A stretch of DNA of 64,000 nucleotides, from positions 62,001 to 126,000 of the forward strand of contig JADLAX010000010.1 of NCBI GenBank assembly GCA_020848035.1, read 5' to 3'. The position numbers and the translations under genes are program-made. Positions within the stretch are counted from its first letter, which is position 1. The number at the start of each line of letters is the position of its first letter. Under the pieces are notes generated by a model. It saw nothing but the letters and a program-made list of their open reading frames with translations, did not search any database and was not told the origin of the DNA. Below are positions 34,046-42,771 of this stretch, in pieces. The stretch is from Anaerolineae bacterium. Its GTDB lineage: Bacteria > Chloroflexota > Anaerolineae > Promineifilales > Promineifilaceae.

Positions 34046-36709
34046 CTACGATTCCAACAAATTCTGGAAAAAACCGGTCGACTTACCCTTGTTTTGCTGG
34101 ATGCGTTCCAGCATGGCGGTACTGCGTTCTTCCATGGCGGTGTCGGCGATACGGCCGTACACTCGTTGGGCCAGCTGCGCATGCGGTTCCGCCTTGTCCC
34201 AGCGCCCCTGCTTACACAACACCAGCGCCAAACGATAACTCAAATTGGCCACCTCGCGGCTGCTGCGCGCCTTTTTGGCCGCCTCCAGCCCTTTTTCCAG
34301 CTCCCGGGCCGCCTGACGCTTTTTGCCGGTTTCGTAATAGCTCATCCCAATGCCGCTCAACGCCCCGGCCTCTTGCAAGGCCAGATGGTGCGCCCCGGCT
34401 AAATCGAGTGCCTGCTTGTAAAACTCCATCGCCTGTGTATGATCGCCTACCGCACGCCACAAATCGCCTAAATCGGTCAGCGTGCCCGCCTCTTCGGCGC
34501 GGTTTTCTACGGAGCGCACCAGCGTCAGGCTCGTCTCATAGGCCTCCACAGCCGGGCGCACCTGGTTCAGCTTGCGGTGCAAATGGCCCAACTCGCGCCA
34601 GTGCCACCCCTGTGCGCCCACATTTCCTTCAGCCTCCACCATCGCCAGGCTCTGCTCCAGATAGGTCACCGCGCGGCTAAAATCGCCCCACAATTCGTAC
34701 GCTTTGGCCAGCTTGGTCAACATCACCTGCTCGATCTGGCGATTGTTGCGTTCCCGCGCCAGCAGCAAAGCCCGCTTGTACATGCGGCCAGAGTCAGTGT
34801 AATTTTTCTGTGCGTCAAACGCCTCACCCAGCTTGATAAACGCGCCCAACTCCTGCAGCTGGTCCGAGATTTCCTGAGCGGCAACCAACCCATTTTCATA
34901 ATGCAGCAGCGCCTGCTCCACATCCCGGTTGAGCAGGTAAAGATCACCCAGGCGCACCATGTTTTTGATCGTCTTGCGCCGGTCGTTGCTCTCCTGAGAG
35001 ATGTTGAGCGCGTGGTTGTAATACTCAATCGCCCGGTCGGTAAAACCCGACGCCTGGTACAGTTCACCCAGATTGCCCAACACCTCACCTTCACCCACAC
35101 GATCGCCAATCTGGCGGGCAATGGTCAGCGTTTGCTTAAACAGCTGCGCCGCTTCCTTGTACTCCCCAGAATCCAAAAACACTTTGCCCATGCTGTTCAG
35201 GATGCGCTCCACCCGGGTGCGGTCACCAATATCGCGGGCAATCGCCAGCGATTGTTTGTAATAATCTTCCGCCTTGGCGCTGTCGCCCAGCTGCCGGTAC
35301 GTTTCCCCCAGGTTGTGCAGCGCCTCGGCCTCTTTGAATCGGTTGGCCAGCCGTTGAAAGACTTGCAGCTCTTTCTCGTGGAAACGGACCGCCCGCTCCG
35401 GTTCACCCTTTTGCCGGTAAACCAGCCCCAGGTTGCCCTGTGACCGACCTTCTTCGGCGCGGTCGCCCAGCTCACGGGCAATGGCCAGATGCTCTTCGTG
35501 GAACTCGATAGCGCGCTCGATGTATCCCAGGGCGGCATAGGCCAGCCCTAAATTGCCCAGGCCTCGGCCCTCCAGCTCGCGAAAATTTTCGGCGCGGGCC
35601 ACGTTAACTGCCTGTTCAAAGTACATCACGGCCACGTCCAGCTTACCGATGTCCAGGTAAGAAAGGCCCATGGTGTTGTAGGAATTGCCCGCCGCCAGCC
35701 GCTCATCGGGGGTGTCTTCCGCACCATCCCATTCCGGCGGCGACGGATTGCCAGTGACCTGGGTATAGACGCTGGCCAGCGATTTTTCCGTTTCGGCCCA
35801 ATCGCGGTAGCGCTGCTCGCGGGGAATGGAGAGGGAGCGTTCAATGAACTGACGCAGGGGCAAGGGCACGGTTGTGGGCAGGGGTTGGATACGGCCGTTT
35901 ACATGCACCTCACGTAAGGCTTCCCGGGTATCGCCTTCAGCGGCAAAACGGCCGCTTACCATCTCGTACAAAATGCAGCCCAGGGCATAAATATCGGCGC
36001 GAGCATCGAGCGGCTTGTGCGCCCATTGCTCCGGGGCCATGTACAGCGGCGTCCCGGCCACCCCCTGCGTCAGCTGGGTACGGCCGATATTTTCCCGGCT
36101 GTTGTCTAACGTGCCCACCGTCGAACCCGGACTATGCCCGGAGAGCGTGCTGGCCAGGCCAAAGTCGGTTACCCGCGCCAGCCCATCAAAACCGATGAGA
36201 ATGTTTTCTGGTTTCAGATCACGGTGGACCAACCCGGGGATTTTTTGCGTGGCAAAGCGCATGCCCCGCGCCACATGCAGCGAAAACAAAATGGCCTGCT
36301 CCACCGGCAGCGGCTGCCCCTTCTTCAGCCAGGAGCGCAGCGAAGGCGACTTCTTGTTCTGCGGCTGGACAATCCATTCCAGCACCAGGTAGACCTCACG
36401 GCCGTCGCCCACCCGCTCTACCCGGTACGCCTGCACCACGTTGGGATGACGGCCGATTTCTACCCACATCGTCCCTTCGCGCAAAAACAGGTCGCGGGCC
36501 GCCCGGTGTGACAAAAATTCTGGTTTGAACGTTTTGAGGGCTACTAAAGCCGAGGTGAAATGATCCCGGCACAGGTAAACCAACCCCATGCCGCCTTCCA
36601 GGGTATTGACCACTTCGTATCTTTCAGCAATATACCGTTTGGCCGGCTTGCGGTCGGCGGCGGGGCTAGAGAGATCTTCAATTGGAGACCGGGTTGCGGT
36701 TTCTGCCAT
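34046..36709 (-). CDS. Serine/threonine protein kinase with C-terminal TPR array
   Basis: 887 aa, no membrane helix. Kinase domain about 28-315: glycine loop LEGGMGLVYL, VALKTF Lys, catalytic VHRDLKPENIL, DFG in VTDFGLAS, and APEQW in the activation end. From about residue 345 to the end there are around 12 tetratricopeptide units with the regular NLGxxYxxxGxxxxAxxxxxxAL pattern of the LGN/Rapsyn class (for example LGNLGLAYAALGYIERAIEF). The TPRs likely gather client proteins for phosphorylation. A good promoter lies 160 bp upstream. It converges with a phosphatase gene. Confidence 0.92.
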   Translation of the reverse strand: MAETATRSPIEDLSSPAADRKPAKRYIAERYEVVNTLEGGMGLVYLCRDHFTSALVALKTFKPEFLSHRAARDLFLREGTMWVEIGRHPNVVQAYRVERVGDGREVYLVLEWIVQPQNKKSPSLRSWLKKGQPLPVEQAILFSLHVARGMRFATQKIPGLVHRDLKPENILIGFDGLARVTDFGLASTLSGHSPGSTVGTLDNSRENIGRTQLTQGVAGTPLYMAPEQWAHKPLDARADIYALGCILYEMVSGRFAAEGDTREALREVHVNGRIQPLPTTVPLPLRQFIERSLSIPREQRYRDWAETEKSLASVYTQVTGNPSPPEWDGAEDTPDERLAAGNSYNTMGLSYLDIGKLDVAVMYFEQAVNVARAENFRELEGRGLGNLGLAYAALGYIERAIEFHEEHLAIARELGDRAEEGRSQGNLGLVYRQKGEPERAVRFHEKELQVFQRLANRFKEAEALHNLGETYRQLGDSAKAEDYYKQSLAIARDIGDRTRVERILNSMGKVFLDSGEYKEAAQLFKQTLTIARQIGDRVGEGEVLGNLGELYQASGFTDRAIEYYNHALNISQESNDRRKTIKNMVRLGDLYLLNRDVEQALLHYENGLVAAQEISDQLQELGAFIKLGEAFDAQKNYTDSGRMYKRALLLARERNNRQIEQVMLTKLAKAYELWGDFSRAVTYLEQSLAMVEAEGNVGAQGWHWRELGHLHRKLNQVRPAVEAYETSLTLVRSVENRAEEAGTLTDLGDLWRAVGDHTQAMEFYKQALDLAGAHHLALQEAGALSGIGMSYYETGKKRQAARELEKGLEAAKKARSSREVANLSYRLALVLCKQGRWDKAEPHAQLAQRVYGRIADTAMEERSTAMLERIQQNKGKSTGFFQNLLES

Positions 36710-37043
36710 GATGCATTTTGTGCCAGAAAATCAGGTACAGGTTACGGCCGTTACTCGTTGCACTTCCTACGACTCAAAAATCGAGCTGCTTGGCAAAGGT
36801 TTCCAGTGAGAGAACCACGCCACACCTGGACAAGCTTTTACCGTTAACAATACAGCACTTATGGCGACAAGTATAACATTGAGTCCACAATCTTGTCATA
36901 AGTCTGGCAAAAACGGCCCCTATTTTGCGGATTAGTGCCCACAAAGCCGCTTTTTTAGCGAAATGCGGTACAATTCAGGCACAGCTTCTTCAGTTACCTC
37001 GCTGCAAGATAGGAAGAGCTCGCAGCAAACTGGAAACAAGTGA
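36710..37043. other. Divergent regulatory spacer
   Basis: No gene seen. It contains the minus-strand promoter listed separately, one ACGGCCGT copy (36744), and on the plus strand a TACAAT -10 candidate at about 36969-36974 that could serve the small membrane protein at 37044. Confidence 0.5.
36870..36898 (-). promoter_or_regulatory. Sigma-70 type promoter for the kinase-TPR gene
   Basis: Minus strand: -35 TGACAA (36893-36898), 17-bp spacer, -10 TATACT (36870-36875). It is directed toward the kinase ATG at 36709. Confidence 0.65.
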
Positions 37044-37220
37044 ATGGAAACCATATTGGTCATCTGGCTCATATTGGGGCTCCTCGCCTCAATCATTGTG
37101 GTTGCCGCCTTGATGTTATCTTCAAGACTCAGCCAGGAAGAGGGCGTGTCTGAAAGTTACGACCAACCAGAAACCTCAGAGGTTGTACGAGAGATTTATC
37201 CAAGACAGGCAGAACAGTAA
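37044..37220 (+). CDS. Small single-pass membrane protein
   Basis: 58 aa. METILVIWLILGLLASIIVV then AALML forms a single hydrophobic helix directly at the N-terminus, followed by a hydrophilic, acidic tail (SQEEGVSESYDQPETSEVVR). The amino-acid pattern is that of a real small membrane protein rather than chance frame. The ribosome site is weak (GGAAAC). It lies 92 bp ahead of the DUF2723 gene and in the same direction. Function unknown. Confidence 0.5.
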   Translation: METILVIWLILGLLASIIVVAALMLSSRLSQEEGVSESYDQPETSEVVREIYPRQAEQ

Positions 37221-37312
37221 CGAGCCATCAAAACAGCCTCAGCTCACACACCCCTTTGCACCATCAACGGCCAAAGGTGACGACTGCTGCTTCCACGTTA
37301 TAATCCTGACCC

Positions 37313-40189
37313 ATGTGGCAATCGCGCAAATCCACTCTCCTGTCTCTGCCTGCTCCGCTTATCCTCGGTTTATTTGCAGGCCGCTTGCTCAGCGAGCAGT
37401 GGGCATTGAACTATAGCCCGAGCTGGTTCGCCACCATTTTGCTTACTGCGGCCATCACCCTGCTGGCGCTGTTTTGCCTGCGCCACCACCCATTACGCCA
37501 GACGTGGCCGCTGCTGCTGCTGGGCAGCTATGTGCTCTATCCCCACCCAAATCCGTTAACGGCCGTTGCTGCTGTGCTCCTGGTAACCGCCGTTCTCGGG
37601 CAAACCACACCGGTTCCTGAAACAATTTTGCCACGCAACCGACGCCTGCTCATTGGCGTTGTGGGCAGCACGCTGACGTTTGTCCTGCTCTATATTTTTA
37701 CCCTGGCTCCCGGTCTGCTGCCCGCCGACAATGGTGAATTCCAGCTGGTCGGCGCAGCGTTGGGCATAGCCCACCCGCCCGGCTTTCCGCTCTACACCCT
37801 GCTCAGCCACCTGATGACCTGGCTGCCCCTGGCGGCAACGGCCGCTTACAAAATCAATCTACTCTCCGCCTTAACCAGCGCGGCCACGCTGGGGCTGGTC
37901 TACCTGACCGTGTTTCAGCTAACCCAGCGGCACATGGCAGCAGGAACGGCCGTGCTCGCCTTAGGCAGCGCCACCACCTTTTGGGCACAGGCCACCACCG
38001 CCAATATCCGCAGCCTGACGGGGCTTTTTGCTGCCCTGGCCCTCTACGCTCTTATTCGCCACGGGCAGGAAAAAGCCAAAACCGACCGCTACCTGGTGCT
38101 GTTTGCTGTCGCCCTAAGCTTTGGTTTTACCCACCATCTCTCCCTGGTGTTTATGGGGCTGGTGTTTGGCCTCAGCCTCCTCTGGATCGATCCGACTTTT
38201 TTTAAGATGCCCCGCCGCTGGGGACGGCCGTTGCTCGCCGCCCTGCTTGGCCTGCTGCCCCTGGTCTATCTCCCCCTACGCGCCGGGGCCGACGTACCTG
38301 GCGCAACCAACGGCCTCAACACCATTTCCGGCTTCCTGAACCACTTTCTGGGGCTGGGCTTTCAGGGCGACTTTTTCTACTATGGGCATCCTGCCGTGCT
38401 GTGGCCGCGCCTGAAGGTGATGGGCAACGTACTCACCTTTCAATTTTCGCCCTGGCTGCTGGTTGGGGCGCTGCTGGGCTGGCTCTGGCTGCTGCGGCGC
38501 CGTTGGCGCATTGGCCTGCTGCTGGGCGGCGCGTTTGCCGTTCACACGCTGATCACGGCCACCTACCGTGCGCCGCAAACGGTGGAATACATGCTGCCCG
38601 CCTACCTGCTCGTGGCCATCTGCCTGGGCGTGGCCAGCGGCTACCTGACAGATTTTGGACTCAAACGGCCGCTTCCCTGGCAGGCCCTGGCATTAACGGG
38701 AACGGCCGTACTGACCGTGGCTGCGGTAAGCCAGGGCTGGCACAACTGGCCCAGCTACCGCTGGCTGCATCAGTCAGAGGATACTCGTGACTACGCGCAA
38801 AGCATTCTGGATGAGGCACCGCCCAACAGCCTCATTCTGGCCAACTGGCATTGGGCCACGCCGCTCTGGTATTTACAAACGGTAGAAGGCCAGCGCCCCG
38901 ATGTGACGATTGAGTACATCGAGCCGGGCGAAGGGCCGTACAGCCAGACCTGGGTGGCACAAATTGAGGCGGGGGTGGAAGACGGCCGTTCCCTCATTGC
39001 CACCTACCGCGAAGAGGCCGCCTACACCAGCCTGCCCCCCGCCGAACCACTCGGCGAGGCGCTGCTGTTCCGCCAGGAACCGCTGACGCAATTACCCTCC
39101 AGCTTTACCCCGCTGGCGCTGACGTTGAATGAGACGGTACAAATTCTGGGCTATCGGCTGGAACAGAGTGAGGTGGAAATTGGCCTGACGGCGCGCCTCA
39201 CCGTCGCCTGGCAAGGTGAGACAACCGCCCCACTTTTTGTGCACCTGCTGGATACAAATGGCAGCATCGTGGCCCAGGCCGATGTAACGGCCGTCGCCCA
39301 ACCAGAAGGCATCACGCTCACCCAGTTTCATCTGACGCCGCGCCGTGGGCCTGGCCAATTCGCGCTGCGCCTGGGCAGCGGCCCCGATTTGGCCGAGATT
39401 GGTACCCTGCCAGTGACGCTGGCTCAGCTGCCCCCCGCCACGCAAAACCCTCTCTACCGCCCGATCTTAAACGACGAACACGGCCAAATCCTCATCGGCT
39501 ACGATTGGGACACTACCCTGCCTGGCCAAACGCGCCTCTACCTGCATTGGCAAACCGCTGATGGCTACTTCAGCACGGTCGCCGATTCACCCGCTGAACC
39601 CACGGTGGGGAATGCACTGGCAGTGTGGGGGGTGCCACGGCCGTTTTGGTCCATCCCCCCGGCCCCAGACGCAGCCCACTACGTGCCGCTGGGCCAGGGC
39701 ATCGTGTGGACGGGCCGCTCGTTGGCCGATGGGGCAACGGCCGTTGCCCCCGGCAGCCGCTACGATTTGACGGTGCAGTTTGTGAACGGCCGTCCTCTGC
39801 TGCGCGACTACGTGGTGTCTACCCGACTGGTGGGGTATGAACCAGACAACTTCACCTGGGCCTGGTGCGATCTGGTGGATGGCATTCCGGCCATGGGGGG
39901 CATTCCCACGCTCAAATGGATTCAAGGCTCGGTGGTTGGGGAGCCGCGCACGGTGGTTTTCCCGCCGCGCAGCGAGCCAGCCAGCTTTACCGGCTTTTGC
40001 CAGAGCGAAAAGCCAGCACCTGGGGCACCGATTTTGTATGTGGATGAGACGGCCGTTCCGGGCCAAACCATCGGGGGCCTGCTGGTAGTGTACGACGCGT
40101 TTACCAACCGTCCCCTGCCCATTTTGGATGAGCGGATTACGGCCGTTAGCAGCTGGATTCCATTGGGTGAGGCAAAAATTGGGGAGTAA
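37313..40189 (+). CDS. DUF2723 membrane protein, O-mannosyltransferase-like
   Basis: 958 aa. About 14 transmembrane helices fill the first 470 residues. The DUF2723 marker DNGEFQLVGAALGIAHPPGF then PLYTLLSHL (about 142-170) is clear; the acidic residues in the first large loop are expected catalytic sites in the GT-C superfamily. The C-terminal half (about 480-958) is extracytoplasmic and beta-rich, with two similar modules (FTPLALTLNETVQILGYRLE; ILNDEHGQILIGYDWDTTLP) that look like carbohydrate-binding or jelly-roll domains. It probably transfers a lipid-linked sugar to exported proteins (inference). Confidence 0.85.
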   Translation: MWQSRKSTLLSLPAPLILGLFAGRLLSEQWALNYSPSWFATILLTAAITLLALFCLRHHPLRQTWPLLLLGSYVLYPHPNPLTAVAAVLLVTAVLGQTTPVPETILPRNRRLLIGVVGSTLTFVLLYIFTLAPGLLPADNGEFQLVGAALGIAHPPGFPLYTLLSHLMTWLPLAATAAYKINLLSALTSAATLGLVYLTVFQLTQRHMAAGTAVLALGSATTFWAQATTANIRSLTGLFAALALYALIRHGQEKAKTDRYLVLFAVALSFGFTHHLSLVFMGLVFGLSLLWIDPTFFKMPRRWGRPLLAALLGLLPLVYLPLRAGADVPGATNGLNTISGFLNHFLGLGFQGDFFYYGHPAVLWPRLKVMGNVLTFQFSPWLLVGALLGWLWLLRRRWRIGLLLGGAFAVHTLITATYRAPQTVEYMLPAYLLVAICLGVASGYLTDFGLKRPLPWQALALTGTAVLTVAAVSQGWHNWPSYRWLHQSEDTRDYAQSILDEAPPNSLILANWHWATPLWYLQTVEGQRPDVTIEYIEPGEGPYSQTWVAQIEAGVEDGRSLIATYREEAAYTSLPPAEPLGEALLFRQEPLTQLPSSFTPLALTLNETVQILGYRLEQSEVEIGLTARLTVAWQGETTAPLFVHLLDTNGSIVAQADVTAVAQPEGITLTQFHLTPRRGPGQFALRLGSGPDLAEIGTLPVTLAQLPPATQNPLYRPILNDEHGQILIGYDWDTTLPGQTRLYLHWQTADGYFSTVADSPAEPTVGNALAVWGVPRPFWSIPPAPDAAHYVPLGQGIVWTGRSLADGATAVAPGSRYDLTVQFVNGRPLLRDYVVSTRLVGYEPDNFTWAWCDLVDGIPAMGGIPTLKWIQGSVVGEPRTVVFPPRSEPASFTGFCQSEKPAPGAPILYVDETAVPGQTIGGLLVVYDAFTNRPLPILDERITAVSSWIPLGEAKIGE

Positions 40190-40197
40190 AAATGAAG

Positions 40198-40269
40198 TGG
40201 GCCTGCCAGGATTCGAACCTGAAACCGATCGGTTATGAGCCGACTGCTCTGCCGTTGAGCTACAAGCCC
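40198..40269 (-). tRNA. tRNA-Met (CAT), elongator or Ile2 type
   Basis: The minus strand folds as a cloverleaf: acceptor GGGCTTG with CAGGCCC, D arm GCTC/GAGC, anticodon loop CTCATAA, T loop TTCGAAT, discriminator A. The G1-C72 pair and the absence of the three G-C pairs in the anticodon stem argue against initiator tRNA; a lysidine-modified Ile tRNA cannot be excluded. CCA is not encoded. Confidence 0.92.
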
Positions 40270-40286
40270 TGAACTTCTAAACTTAA

Positions 40287-40351
40287 AGGTGCGACGCACT
40301 TTCTCCAAAATGGTGCCTGATGAAGCCATTGGTAGGAAGTGTATCGCACCT
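40287..40351. repeat. Family I repeat between tRNA-Met and tRNA-Gly
   Basis: AGGTGCGACGCACTT (40287-40301) and AAGTGTATCGCACCT (40337-40351) are inverted with two mismatches around a 35-nt loop. It fills the spacer of the two tRNA genes. Confidence 0.75.
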
Positions 40352-40362
40352 ATTCTAAAAAG

Positions 40363-40433
40363 AGCGGCAGACGGGATTCGAACCCGTGACAAGAGCTTGG
40401 AAGGCTATTGTGTTACCCCTACACCACTGCCGC
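40363..40433 (-). tRNA. tRNA-Gly (TCC)
   Basis: Acceptor GCGGCAG with CTGCCGC, anticodon loop CTTCCAA giving TCC, T loop TTCGAAT, and the U73 discriminator usual for bacterial glycine tRNA. 71 nt, CCA not encoded. Confidence 0.95.
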
Positions 40434-40436
40434 ATG

Positions 40437-40525
40437 TCGATAATCGGTAAACCGTTATCGGTGGCCGGGAATTGGGAATCGGTTGGATAAACCGATTACT
40501 GCTCACGGATTACCGATTACCATCT
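40437..40525. repeat. Family K repeat (ATCGGTAAACC units) between tRNA-Gly and tRNA-Pro
   Basis: GATAATCGGTAAACCGTTAT, then GGGAATCGGTTGGATAAACC, and the inverted ACGGATTACCGATTACC. A complex inverted repeat made of several related units. Confidence 0.7.
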
Positions 40526-40527
40526 AG

Positions 40528-40601
40528 TCGGGGCGGCCGGATTCGAACCGACGACCTCTCGGACCCAAACCGAGCGCTCTACCAAGCTGAGCTACGCCCC
40601 G
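40528..40601 (-). tRNA. tRNA-Pro (TGG)
   Basis: Acceptor CGGGGCG with CGCCCCG (the C1-G72 pair typical for proline), anticodon loop TTTGGGT giving TGG, T loop TTCGAAT, discriminator A. 74 nt. Confidence 0.95.
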
Positions 40602-40715
40602 CAGTTGTTAACGACGAGCTAGTATACTTTCGCTGATCGGTGGCGTCAACCACCAAAATAACCCGGCAAAAGATACTTTATCCAGGCCAGCTAAGACCAC
40701 ACTGGCCTGGAAAAG

Positions 40716-41186
40716 TTACGCTTTGTCGTAATGTTTGTAGGGCTTGGGCGATTCTTCTTCCATCGCCTGCCGCCATTGGTGAGCCACCATGCGGAAAATG
40801 TCGGACTCAGTGATGACGCCGACCAACTGACCATCGCCATCCACCACGGGCAGGCCGCTCACGCGGTGGGTGAGCATAAGGTCGGCCGCTTCACCGATGG
40901 TAGCCTCCGGCGAAACCGTTTGCGGCTGCCGGGTCATAATCTCGTTCAGCTTCAGGTTGGCCAGCAGGTAATTCATCTCCCAGGTGCTTAATGATGTTGC
41001 CTGAGACGGCCGTGCGCTGCGCACATCGCCAAAGGTGACAATGCCAACAACACGGCCGTTTTCCACCACCGGCAGCCGCCGAATTTTATTTTCGCGCATC
41101 AGGGCATCTGCATCCAGAAGACCCATGGTGGGAACGGCCGTAACTACCTCACGACTCATCCAATCCTTCACCAATTCAAGTCGCAT
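40716..41186 (-). CDS. Tandem CBS-domain protein
   Basis: 156 aa from ATG 41186 (AAGGGGGCGAG upstream); a start at 41204 is possible. Two CBS units: VKDWMSREVVTAVPTMGLLD to GIVTFGDVRSA, and LNEIMTRQPQTVSPEATIGE to GVITESDIFRM, each ending in the usual GxITxxDxxR-like adenosine-binding strand. It overlaps the VKOR gene by 11 bp, so the DsbA-VKOR-CBS genes are one operon. It may sense the energy state by AMP/ATP; no catalytic domain is attached. Confidence 0.9.
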   Translation of the reverse strand: MRLELVKDWMSREVVTAVPTMGLLDADALMRENKIRRLPVVENGRVVGIVTFGDVRSARPSQATSLSTWEMNYLLANLKLNEIMTRQPQTVSPEATIGEAADLMLTHRVSGLPVVDGDGQLVGVITESDIFRMVAHQWRQAMEEESPKPYKHYDKA

Positions 41187-41646
41187 TCTCGCCCCCTTCG
41201 GCATTGGCGCTGCGTAAGTAACTCAGCGACAAGCCAAACAAAATCAACACCAAAACGGCCGAAACCACACAGTATTGGCAAAACGCCCGGATCACAAAAA
41301 ACTCCAGCCCCGTCAACCCTAAGGAAAACAAGAGCGCAAAACCGGTAACGGCCACCATGAGCTCCGGCAGATAATCCATGAGCGGGAAATCCCAGTCCTG
41401 GAGCCAGGTCAGCATGAAGATCACGGCATACCCGGCAAGGCCAATAAAGGCAACGGGAACCGGACCAATTGAAGCATAAGCCGCACCAGGGCCACTGACC
41501 TGGCCACAATCCCAAAAGCTCCCCACCTTACAGCCAACAACCAACACACCCTCATGAAACAGGTACAGGTAAAAAGCCAGCATCATGCCGGGCACAGACA
41601 ACAATTGAATGAGACGCAGCTGCCACTCTTGTTTCATAAGAATCAC
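41176..41646 (-). CDS. Vitamin K epoxide reductase (VKOR) family protein
   Basis: 156 aa, four to five membrane helices. Cys pair one in GCKVGSFWDCGQV (about 39 and 47) and the CxxC active motif FCQYC (about 127-130) are the redox sites of bacterial VKOR, which re-oxidises a DsbA partner using quinone. The start is GTG 41646, overlapping the upstream gene by four bases (GTGA), or ATG 41637. The gene next to it encodes just such a DsbA-like partner. This is the usual disulfide-forming pair of Actinobacteria, cyanobacteria and Chloroflexi, which lack DsbB. Confidence 0.93.
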   Translation of the reverse strand: MILMKQEWQLRLIQLLSVPGMMLAFYLYLFHEGVLVVGCKVGSFWDCGQVSGPGAAYASIGPVPVAFIGLAGYAVIFMLTWLQDWDFPLMDYLPELMVAVTGFALLFSLGLTGLEFFVIRAFCQYCVVSAVLVLILFGLSLSYLRSANAEGGENAT

Positions 41647-42332
41647 GAATCCAAAAGGGAATCCAAACGCTGTTGGAATACCGTAATTGGCTGATTCCCC
41701 GCCATGAGTTCACCATCAATGAGAAAGCTGGGCGTGGAATTAATCCCTGCCTGCTGCGCCATCGTAATATTTTCCAGGATGCGGTCACCATACGAATTGT
41801 TCTCTAAACAACTCGCAAAAGCATCCGTATCCATCTCTAAAGATGAGGCCGCCTGGAGAAACCCTTCGGTCGTATTAAACAATTCCGTTCCTTGAAGTTG
41901 GAACATGGTTTCATGGAAATCAGCAAATGAGCCCTGTTCATTGGCGCACATAGCTGCCACAGCAGAGGGCAGCGTGGGGAACCCTCCGGCTGAACTTTGT
42001 AGGGCAAAGGGCACCACGATCCACTTCACTTCATTGGTATCTACATATTGTGCTTCTAAAACGGGGCTTGTGGTCAGGTTAAAGTCGCGGCAGTGGACGC
42101 AGCCATAATCAGACACTTCAACCACCGTAACGTCGGCATCGGCATTGCCTAAAGCAATACAGTTGTCCGGGTTGTTGTTGCAGTAAGCTAACAGGCTGGC
42201 TCGTGTCGGCTCACGGAAAGCCAGGGCAATCAGCCCGGCAAAAATGACAATACCACCCACAACAATGCCACCAACTAACATCCAGTTGCTCTGGCCTTTG
42301 GCTGATTGGCGGTTTTTTGCTCTTTTCGTCAT
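41643..42332 (-). CDS. DsbA-like thioredoxin-fold oxidase, membrane anchored
   Basis: 229 aa. An N-terminal cytoplasmic tail with KRAKNRQSAKG is followed by an anchor (MLVGGIVVGGIVIFAGLIAL, about 18-37). The outer domain has the active site DYGCVHCRDF (CxxC at about 78-81), followed by an alpha-helical insert and the cis-Pro loop STPSFLIDG (about 196-204). Two extra Cys near residues 51 and 58 could form a structural bond. It oxidises thiols in exported proteins and is probably recharged by the adjacent VKOR. GAGGTGAAG precedes the ATG. Confidence 0.93.
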   Translation of the reverse strand: MTKRAKNRQSAKGQSNWMLVGGIVVGGIVIFAGLIALAFREPTRASLLAYCNNNPDNCIALGNADADVTVVEVSDYGCVHCRDFNLTTSPVLEAQYVDTNEVKWIVVPFALQSSAGGFPTLPSAVAAMCANEQGSFADFHETMFQLQGTELFNTTEGFLQAASSLEMDTDAFASCLENNSYGDRILENITMAQQAGINSTPSFLIDGELMAGNQPITVFQQRLDSLLDS

Positions 42333-42771
42333 TGTTTCTTCACCTCTTTATTTGCTTGGAAAAATTAGGGTTTTGTTTTGTACTTACCGCAACACGGCCG
42401 TTTAATAAACCACACCAGCTTTTGGATAGAAAAGTTTGACATTTGGGCAGTTTACTCAGGAAATTAGCAAATTCAACATTTAGCTTTTGAAAAATTCTGC
42501 CAATAACACTAAACCTTGTTGCGGGCAGCTAATCGACAATTCTATCCATTACCCCAAAAATTATATCCAACGCTGGCCAGTTATAAAAATTTACTCATGC
42601 AACTTGACCCACAGCGCATGAAGCTGAGCCAATGATGAAGCTTTCACGGGTGGAGGGACACTCGTCCGTTCATCCATGCCGACAGACAAGCGCTGGCCAC
42701 GGCCAACGGTGGTGATTTTTGGGCAGATCGGCTATGATTCCGCATCTTGGTTTCCGCGACAGGAGCAGTGA
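42333..42771. other. Long divergent spacer
   Basis: 439 bp without a recognised gene. AT-rich in the first two thirds, with one ACGGCCGT (about 42395). No palindromic element of the families described elsewhere. It probably carries promoters for both flanking genes; CAGGAGCAG precedes the plus-strand start at 42772. Confidence 0.5.
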
